Below are positions 22,573 to 28,378 of a stretch of DNA of 28,378 nucleotides, in pieces. Position numbers and translations under genes: made by a program. Each line of letters starts with the position of its first letter. Position 1 is the first letter of the stretch. The notes under the pieces are model-generated. The model saw only the letters and a program-made list of their open reading frames with translations. It made no database searches and was not told where the DNA came from. This DNA is from Solirubrobacter sp044865965. Its GTDB lineage: Bacteria > Actinomycetota > Thermoleophilia > Solirubrobacterales > Solirubrobacteraceae. Where the stretch lies: contig JBIOTP010000153.1 of NCBI GenBank assembly GCA_044865965.1, forward strand, positions 1-28,378, in the 5' to 3' direction.

Positions 22573-23352
22573 TTAGCGTGCCAGCTCCGCCAGCCGGCGC
22601 ACCGGCACCAGCGCGCGCGCCCGCTCGCCGTCAACCCCGACCCCGTGGATGTCCCGCACGCGATGCAACGCAAGCTTGAGGTTCGTGCCTGTCGGATCGG
22701 CGGGCCCTCTACGCGCTCGCTCGAGCTCCGACGTGCGGGCTCCCTCCGCGACGTCCAGCAGCGCGTCCAGCGCCACGTGCCCGGGCCCCGTGGGGACGGC
22801 GGCGAGCGTCTCCCACAGCCGCCTGTCGCCGTCGGACCTCGCGCGGGCGACCAGTCTCGCGAGCGTCGTCACGCCGGGCAGCAGCACCTGCTGCCCGCGA
22901 AGCCAGCCGGTTGCATCCGCGAAGATCGCACGGGGACCGTCACCAGTCATGTATGCGCGGGCGGCGATCCACTCCTCGAACTCGCCAGCGACCACGGCGA
23001 AATCCCGCAGTGCCTCGGAAGCCCTGATCTCCTCCGCATGCTCAAACCGGGTCCGCCTTCGCTCCAGATAGCGCACCACGCACGACGGATCCTCGATCTC
23101 GAGCTGGCGCCCCACATACGCCAGCACCACCGGCGGGACGTCTGTCGGATCCGGCAGAAACGTGCCCAACCATCGGACCGTCGTCAGCTGGAGCGCAAAG
23201 CCAAGCTGATTCGGCGGACCGCGGCGCTTATCGATCAGCTGCCGGTCGGCGTCATCCAGGAAGAAGACCCGGTCCAGCTCCTCCCGCGACGGAGAGCCGT
23301 CGAAGCGTGCGTACGCTGCCGCTTCCGCGTCCGACAAGAACTCGACCGGCAC
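22573..23352 (-). pseudogene. tnpA: Tn3-family transposase N-terminal part (DUF4158)
   Basis: A 259-residue frame beginning MPVEFLSDAEAAAYARFDG, the usual start of the DUF4158 domain of Tn3 transposases. It continues with GFALQLTTVRWLGTFLPDP, VVLAYVGRQLEI and later LLPGVTTLARLVARAR and LWETLAAVP, the DNA-binding half. It stops after RRLAELAR, about a quarter of the usual length of about 1000 residues, so the whole catalytic DDE region is missing. It reads inward from the right repeat. It cannot transpose; a truncated N-terminal part could in principle bind the repeats. Confidence 0.85.
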
Positions 23353-23388
23353 GCGCGCACGATAGCCACGATCGGACCCCGGAGCCGC

Positions 23389-23425
23389 TTAGCGGCACTT
23401 TTCGTTCCATTGTTCCTCACGGGCC
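23389..23425 (-). repeat. Right terminal inverted repeat of the Tn3 derivative
   Basis: On the minus strand it starts GGCCCGTGAGG and ends CCGCTAA followed by G, giving the canonical TAAG inner end of 38-bp Tn3 repeats. The inner 32 bp differ from the left copy at one base. Confidence 0.9.
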
Positions 23426-23562
23426 ATGTCGTCCGAGGCGAGCATCGTCGACCGCTTCATTGAGACGCTCGGATCCACGCGGAAGCAGCAGCGCTACCGA
23501 CGTGACACGCTCTTGGATGCTCGACGCGTCCGCTCGGGACAGAGAACGCGCCTACGCCGTCC

Positions 23563-26500
23563 TTAGCACGCCGGCGCGTAGTCCCGGCCCGGGAGCAGCT
23601 CGTGCCACTCGGCGCGGCTGAGCCGGCGGCCGGCGACCGCGCAGGCCTGGTCGTTCCAGGCGCTGGGTCGGACGTCCCAGCGGTACCCGCGGCCGTCGTG
23701 GAAGATCGCGTAGACGTGGTTGCCGTCGGGCGCGAAGAGTGCGACGGCGTCAGTGTTTTCCGGCCCCGGCAGTGGCGCGCCGATCGGCCGGCGGCTCGCG
23801 AGGTCCCACAGCCGGATCTGGCCGTCTATCGCGGACGTCACGATGGTGCGGTCGTCAGGACTGGCGTCCACGCCGGTGACGCGGCCGCCGGCAACCGGGA
23901 ATGCCGGTCCGAGGGGATGCCAATCGCGCGCCGAGAAGACGCGGACGCGGCCGTCGCTGCTGCCCGTCATCAGGAGGCGACCGTCGCGTGAGAAGCGAGA
24001 GAACGACGGCGGACCGTCGTCGACGCGCAGCCGGGCGAGGCGCCGCCGCGAGTGGGTGTCGAAGACATCCACGGCACCTGGCTGCGTCTCTGGCACTGCG
24101 ACGTTCCGCCCGTCGGGGCTGATGCCCGGATTGGACGCGGGCCGGCTGGGGAGGTGGATCGGCGGGCCGAGCGGCCGGGCTGCGACGGCGTCCCACAGGC
24201 GCAGCGTTTGATCGAGGCCGGTGGTGGCGATCATCCGCCCGCTGGCACTCGTGGTGGGCCCGAAGACGAGGTCGTGATGTCCGTGCAAGGTCGCGCGGAT
24301 GCGCCCGGTGCGCGCGTCGGCGAGGCCGATGAATCCTTTGTAGCTCGTGACGATGAGCGTGCCACGGGGCCCGAACGCCGGGTCGTACTGCACGTAGCCG
24401 AGGCGCGGGCCGCCGCTGATGTGGAGGTCGTGGCGGGTGAGTGTCCGGAGGTCGACGAGGCTGTCGGCGCCGTTGTCCTCAACGGTTGCGAGCGTGCGCC
24501 CGTCTGGGCTGATCGCCGTCGTTGGATAGAAGTCGCCCGAGCCGATGCCCGCGTCGAACGGGCGTCCGAGGCGCCGGTCGCCGACGAGGTCCCAGGTGAT
24601 GACGCTGCCGTCGAGGCCGGCGGTGTAGAGCGTGCGCGCCCGGCGGTCGACGGCCGCCGCCACGACGCCCCCCGCGTGGCCGCGGAAGACCTCACCCGAC
24701 GCGGCCTGCTTGACGTTCCACAGGATGGCCGCCCCGTCATCGCCGGTGGTCACCAGGAAGCGTCCGTCGGCCGTGAAGACGGCACTCTGTACGGCACCCT
24801 CGTGGCGGCCGGTCGCTCGGGTCTGACGGCCCGTCCGGAGATCGAGGAAGCGGACCGAGCCGTCATCGCCGCCGATCGCGAACGTCCGGCCGTCCGGCGA
24901 GACCGCGCTCGCGAAGGTGAGCCCCGGGAATTGCCGCAGCGGCTTCAGCGTGTGGGCGTCGCGAACGGTGATCGTGCGATCCCCAGGGTCGATCACGACG
25001 CGGACCTCCTTCGAGATCACGGTGGCGCCCGAGGCGGTGATCAGCGACCGGCCGTCAGGCGTGAACGCGAGAGCGTCGGAGAGTGAGCCCGGCGGCCCGA
25101 GCCCGACCGGGTGGCCGAGCGGCCGGCCGGTGCGGGCATCGAAGCGCAGCCCGGCGCTGGGAATCGGCCTGATCCGCCCGACGGCCGTCGAGCTCGTGAT
25201 CGCGACGAGGGCGCGGCTGTCGGGTGAGAAAGCCAGCGCCGCGAACTCGGCGACGGGCACCTTGGGTGCCGCGATGCGCCGCCAGGTGCGGCCGTCGAGC
25301 AGTTGCACCGTGCTCTGCGCGCCGATTGCCAGACGCGACCCGTCCGGGCTGAAAGCGAGGGCGAGGATCGGGAACGTGGCCGCCCGGTACGCGGGCCGGA
25401 GCTGCCGGCGGCTGACGGGGTCGAGGAACAAGACGTTGCCCTTGTTGTCCCCAACGACGAGCGCGCGGCCGTCCGGCCGCAGGGCCAGCCGGAGCAGCCG
25501 GCTCTGCGGGAATCGCGTGATGCCGATGGCGGCCGGGCTGCTCAGGAGCGCGGCGAGCAGGTTGCTGCGCGTCTGCAGCGTGTCCTCGATGGCGACGCCC
25601 TGCCGCGCGAGCAGCAGCGACCGGCCGAGGTCGTGATCGACCAGCGCAAGGGCGGCGAGCCGTTCGGCCTGCGCGGTCGTCGCCTCACTGCGGGCCCGGC
25701 CGCGCTGGTCGAGGAACAGCGCCCCGGCGATCGCCGCGAGCGCGAGGAGGGCGGCGACGCCGGCCACCAGCGCGCGCAGCCGCCGGTTCGCGCGCCGGAC
25801 GCGGTGGCCTTCCCGTTCGCTCTCCGCCCGGCTCGCCTCTACGTAGGCGCGCTCGAGCTCGTTCAGCTCGCTCGCGTGCTCGGCGCTCCACTCCAGGCTG
25901 GCGACGAGCCGCGGCCCGCGAAGCAGGTCGCCGGCGTCGTGGCCGCGGGTCTCCCACTCGTGCGCGGCGACCGCGAGGTGCTGGTTCAGCCGTCGCCCTT
26001 CGGCGTCCTCGTCGAGCCACGCCCGAAGCCGCGGCCATTCGCGCAGGAGCGCCTCGTGCGCGACCTCCGCCGCGCCCTCGCTGAGGGTGACGAGACGGTT
26101 GTCGGCGAGCACGTCGAGCACTCGGCGCACGTCGGAGTCACGGTCGGCGTCGAGGTCCGCGAGCGCGACGCGGCGGCGGACGGCGCTGCCGCTCGCGTCC
26201 TCTCCGGCGAGCCGCAGCACGATCGCTCGAGCCAGGACCTGTTGCGAAGGGTCCAGCCGCTCGTAGGCGGATTCGGCGAGGCGCGCGACGGCACCGGCGA
26301 CGCCGCCCGTGCGCTCGTACGTGACGACGCGCAGGTCGCGCCCGTCCCGGCGCTGCCACAGCTCGAGCAGGGCGGTCGACAGCAGCGGCAGCGCACCGGG
26401 CCGACCCTCAACGTCGGCGAGCAGCCGGTCCCCGAGCCCAGGCTCGACAGTCAGCCCGGCGCGCTGCGCGGGCAGCTCGATCGCGCGGCGCAGCTCGTCT

Positions 26501-28378
26501 CGCTGCATCGGGCCGACCAGTACCTGGTTGGCCGCCATCAGCGAGGCCAGCGCCGGGTATGCCGCGCAGCGGGTGTAGAAGTCCCCGCGTACCGCGAGCA
26601 CTACCGCCGAACGGGGGCGGCTGTGAGCAGCGGCGAGCAGCCGGTCGATGAACGCCCGGCGCTCGTCCTCGTCACGGCAGAGCGTGAAGGTCTCCTCGAA
26701 CTGGTCGACGGCGATCACCGCGGCGCACCCGGAACCGACCGCCGACCGGGCCTCCTCCAGGGCCGCTGGCGGATGCTCGCCCGGGCGCAGCACGACCTGC
26801 TCCCAGTTCGCGCTGCCCGGCAGCACGCCACGTGCGAGCTCGGGCAGCAGGCCGGCACCCAGGACGGAGGACTTCCCACTGCCCGACGGCCCCACCACCG
26901 CGAGCAGCGACGCTCCTGCCAGCCGCGCGACGAGCTCGGCCACCACACGCTCACGCCCGAAGAAGAACTCCGCGTCCGCGCCGTCGAAGGGCGCCAGGCC
27001 CTTGTACGGGCAGACGACGTAAGGGCGGACCACTGCGAGGCGCTCGCTGCGCGCTCGCACGGCCTGCAGCGCGCCGACCCTGCCTGCGAGCTGCTGCTCG
27101 GCCTCACGCAGGCCGGCGCGCTCCGCAGCCGTACGCTCGGCCGCGGCGCTGAGCTGGCGCACCGCTTCGCGCTGAGCCCACTCCGCCGCAAGGCGATGCA
27201 CCTGCCCCGGCTCGCCTCCGCTGCGTTCAACCAGCTCGGCGAGCGGCGGCTGGACCCCCTCCGGCGCATACAGCGCGGCGATCGCTCCGACGCCCGCGGC
27301 GTCGAGCGGCCCGAGCTCGATCACCTCGGCGCCGGGCAGCTCGCCGGCCGCGGGGACCTCGCGGCTGATCACAACCAGGAGCGCGGGCCGCGTCGCCATT
27401 TCCGACGCAAGCTCCATGATCGCTGGACCGGCGACGTCGATGTCGAGCACGAGCAGCGTCGGGCGCGACGCAGCCCGCGCCCGCGCGACGTCGCCTTCGC
27501 CGTAGAGCACGAGCGCGCCGTCTTCCCGCGCCTCGGCCGCCAGCTCCGCGGCGAGGCGAGTGCGGCCGATCCCCTCGATGCCGGAGAGGACCAGAGTGCA
27601 GCCGCGGCCCCGGCGGGCCCGGCGCCAGGCCGCGCGCAATCGCTCCAGCTCGGCCGTACGGCCGGCCAGTGGCGGGCCGCGCTGGAGCTCCGGCGGCAGC
27701 GCGGCCTGCACCGGGGCGTCGAGCGAGCGGTCCTGGCGCAGGACCGCGGCATGAAGCTCGCGCAGCTCCGGGCCGGGTTCGACGCCGATCTGCTCGACGA
27801 GCAGCGCTCGCGCCTGCCGGTAGACCTCCAGCGCGTCGGCCTGGCGCCCGGAGCGATACAGCGCGAGCATCCACTGCGCGTGCAGGCGCTCGCGCAGCGG
27901 ATGCTCGGTGACGAGCGCCGCGAGCTCGGCCGCGACCTCGCGATGGCGGCCCGCGGCGAGGTCGGCGTCGACGGCCTGCTCGAGCGCGCCGAGGCGCAGC
28001 TCATCCAGCCGCCGGATCTCTTCCGCGGCGAATGGCTCGTCCGCCACGTCGGCCAGCGCCTGTCCGCGCCAGAGCGTGAGCGCCTCGCGCCCGGCGCCCT
28101 GCGCGACCAGGCGTGTGAAGCGCAGCGCATCGACGTCGTCGGGCGAGATCATCAGCTCGTAGCCGCGGCCGCGTGTGACGATCGGGGCGCCGTCGTCGGC
28201 GAGCATCTTGCGGAGCTGCGAGATGTGCTGCTGGACCAGCTTCGCCGCGCTCGCGGGCGGGTGCTCCCCCCACAGGCCCTCTATCAGCCTGTCCATCGAG
28301 ACGGTGTGGTTGGCGTCCAGGGCGAGCATCGCCAGGACGGCGCGTTGCTTGGCGGCACGCAGCGCGACCGGGCGTTCG
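23563..28378 (-). CDS. BTAD-type regulator with nSTAND NTPase and WD40 propellers (5' end outside window)
   Basis: At least 1604 codons; the frame stays open to the window edge (ERPVALRAAKQRAVLA before Met 28329), so the true start lies beyond 28378. Numbered from Met 28329: a winged-helix DNA-binding domain (to about 65), a BTAD helical domain (about 70-200, LYRSGRQADALEVYRQARALL), a first P-loop domain with GIEGIGRTRL (Arg where Lys is usual), then an nSTAND domain opening CPYKGLAPFDGADAEFFFGRE with Walker A GPSGSGKSS (K486) and Walker B AVIAVDQFEE. A membrane helix (LVAGVAALLALAAIAGALFL, about 855) precedes about 14 WD40-like units (SPDGRTLAT type), enough for two seven-bladed propellers. 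The end RRLSRAEWHELLPGRDY is typical. A signal-responsive regulator anchored at the membrane is inferred; the ligand is unknown. Confidence 0.93.
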   Translation of the reverse strand, partial: ERPVALRAAKQRAVLAMLALDANHTVSMDRLIEGLWGEHPPASAAKLVQQHISQLRKMLADDGAPIVTRGRGYELMISPDDVDALRFTRLVAQGAGREALTLWRGQALADVADEPFAAEEIRRLDELRLGALEQAVDADLAAGRHREVAAELAALVTEHPLRERLHAQWMLALYRSGRQADALEVYRQARALLVEQIGVEPGPELRELHAAVLRQDRSLDAPVQAALPPELQRGPPLAGRTAELERLRAAWRRARRGRGCTLVLSGIEGIGRTRLAAELAAEAREDGALVLYGEGDVARARAASRPTLLVLDIDVAGPAIMELASEMATRPALLVVISREVPAAGELPGAEVIELGPLDAAGVGAIAALYAPEGVQPPLAELVERSGGEPGQVHRLAAEWAQREAVRQLSAAAERTAAERAGLREAEQQLAGRVGALQAVRARSERLAVVRPYVVCPYKGLAPFDGADAEFFFGRERVVAELVARLAGASLLAVVGPSGSGKSSVLGAGLLPELARGVLPGSANWEQVVLRPGEHPPAALEEARSAVGSGCAAVIAVDQFEETFTLCRDEDERRAFIDRLLAAAHSRPRSAVVLAVRGDFYTRCAAYPALASLMAANQVLVGPMQRDELRRAIELPAQRAGLTVEPGLGDRLLADVEGRPGALPLLSTALLELWQRRDGRDLRVVTYERTGGVAGAVARLAESAYERLDPSQQVLARAIVLRLAGEDASGSAVRRRVALADLDADRDSDVRRVLDVLADNRLVTLSEGAAEVAHEALLREWPRLRAWLDEDAEGRRLNQHLAVAAHEWETRGHDAGDLLRGPRLVASLEWSAEHASELNELERAYVEASRAESEREGHRVRRANRRLRALVAGVAALLALAAIAGALFLDQRGRARSEATTAQAERLAALALVDHDLGRSLLLARQGVAIEDTLQTRSNLLAALLSSPAAIGITRFPQSRLLRLALRPDGRALVVGDNKGNVLFLDPVSRRQLRPAYRAATFPILALAFSPDGSRLAIGAQSTVQLLDGRTWRRIAAPKVPVAEFAALAFSPDSRALVAITSSTAVGRIRPIPSAGLRFDARTGRPLGHPVGLGPPGSLSDALAFTPDGRSLITASGATVISKEVRVVIDPGDRTITVRDAHTLKPLRQFPGLTFASAVSPDGRTFAIGGDDGSVRFLDLRTGRQTRATGRHEGAVQSAVFTADGRFLVTTGDDGAAILWNVKQAASGEVFRGHAGGVVAAAVDRRARTLYTAGLDGSVITWDLVGDRRLGRPFDAGIGSGDFYPTTAISPDGRTLATVEDNGADSLVDLRTLTRHDLHISGGPRLGYVQYDPAFGPRGTLIVTSYKGFIGLADARTGRIRATLHGHHDLVFGPTTSASGRMIATTGLDQTLRLWDAVAARPLGPPIHLPSRPASNPGISPDGRNVAVPETQPGAVDVFDTHSRRRLARLRVDDGPPSFSRFSRDGRLLMTGSSDGRVRVFSARDWHPLGPAFPVAGGRVTGVDASPDDRTIVTSAIDGQIRLWDLASRRPIGAPLPGPENTDAVALFAPDGNHVYAIFHDGRGYRWDVRPSAWNDQACAVAGRRLSRAEWHELLPGRDYAPAC

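Larger units (their letters stand above)
22533..23425. mobile_element. Tn3-family deletion derivative (893 bp, both ends present)
   Basis: Two inverted repeats of 37-38 bp bound a segment that contains only the first 259 codons of a Tn3 transposase. There is no resolvase, res site or cargo. The left repeat follows the last tnpA codon by a few bases, so a single internal deletion joined the gene to the far end. It lies between a truncated permease gene and unrelated sequence. The 5-bp flanks (GTGTT and ATGTC) do not match, so no target duplication is evident. It could be mobilised only by a transposase supplied elsewhere. Confidence 0.85.

Noticed and set aside
23426..23566. A 46-codon frame to the right of the Tn3 derivative
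   Set aside because: It starts at the repeat border, matches no family I know and overlaps the stop of the large regulator; probably chance.
1..28378. CRISPR arrays, tRNA and rRNA genes
   Set aside because: No regularly spaced direct repeats, tRNA-like cloverleaf or rRNA sequence was recognised on either strand.

Overview
The window is very GC-rich, densely packed and uses many GTG starts with 4-nt ATGA/GTGA gene overlaps. Gene content (wax ester synthase/DGAT, MatB malonyl-CoA synthetase, a BTAD-nSTAND-WD40 regulator, ArnT-like glycosyltransferase) and several promoters placed 6-9 nt before the start codon suggest an actinomycete, most likely a Thermoleophilia/Solirubrobacterales-type soil bacterium. 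That placement is inference; no rRNA marker is present.

Layout. (1) 1-5.6 kb: the tail of an unknown gene, then a minus-strand operon of response regulator, sensor kinase, secreted LolA-like protein, ABC ATPase and ABC permease, each overlapping the next by 4 nt. Three copies of one promoter module (TCA-rich half-sites 11 bp apart, then a CATACA/CGTACA hexamer) precede the regulator, the LolA-like gene and a divergent orphan ATPase-domain fragment. (2) 5.5-9.3 kb: LysR regulator divergent from an EamA exporter, then Ohr peroxidase and a wax ester synthase/DGAT. (3) 9.3-10.2 kb: a NarL-type sensor kinase broken in its ATPase domain, 16 nt before a Tn3-type terminal inverted repeat. (4) 10.2-16.1 kb: a malonate-use island (GntR/FadR regulator divergent from DUF485 protein, SSS symporter, MatB and a fused AccD/AccA-like carboxyltransferase). 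The carboxyltransferase has an in-frame TGA at its most conserved motif, and its 3' end runs into a Tn3 transposase remnant. (5) 16.2-20.9 kb: a debris-rich accessory stretch with an arginine-repeat/DGGGG secreted protein broken by a frameshift, a STAS fragment, a RelE/ParE toxin-antitoxin pair, a frameshifted glycosyltransferase remnant, a methyltransferase and a VapBC pair. (6) 21-23.4 kb: a secreted subtilase, a permease scrap and an 893-bp Tn3 deletion derivative with both 37-38 bp inverted repeats. (7) 23.6 kb to the edge: a giant BTAD-nSTAND-WD40 regulator, cut by the window end.

How the parts work together. The first operon looks like an envelope-stress or drug-response system in which the regulator drives itself, the transporter block and a kinase fragment from the same DNA motif. 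The island would import malonate and convert it via malonyl-CoA to acetyl-CoA under FadR-type repression, but its last gene appears damaged. Two independent Tn3-family traces explain much of the truncation seen here.
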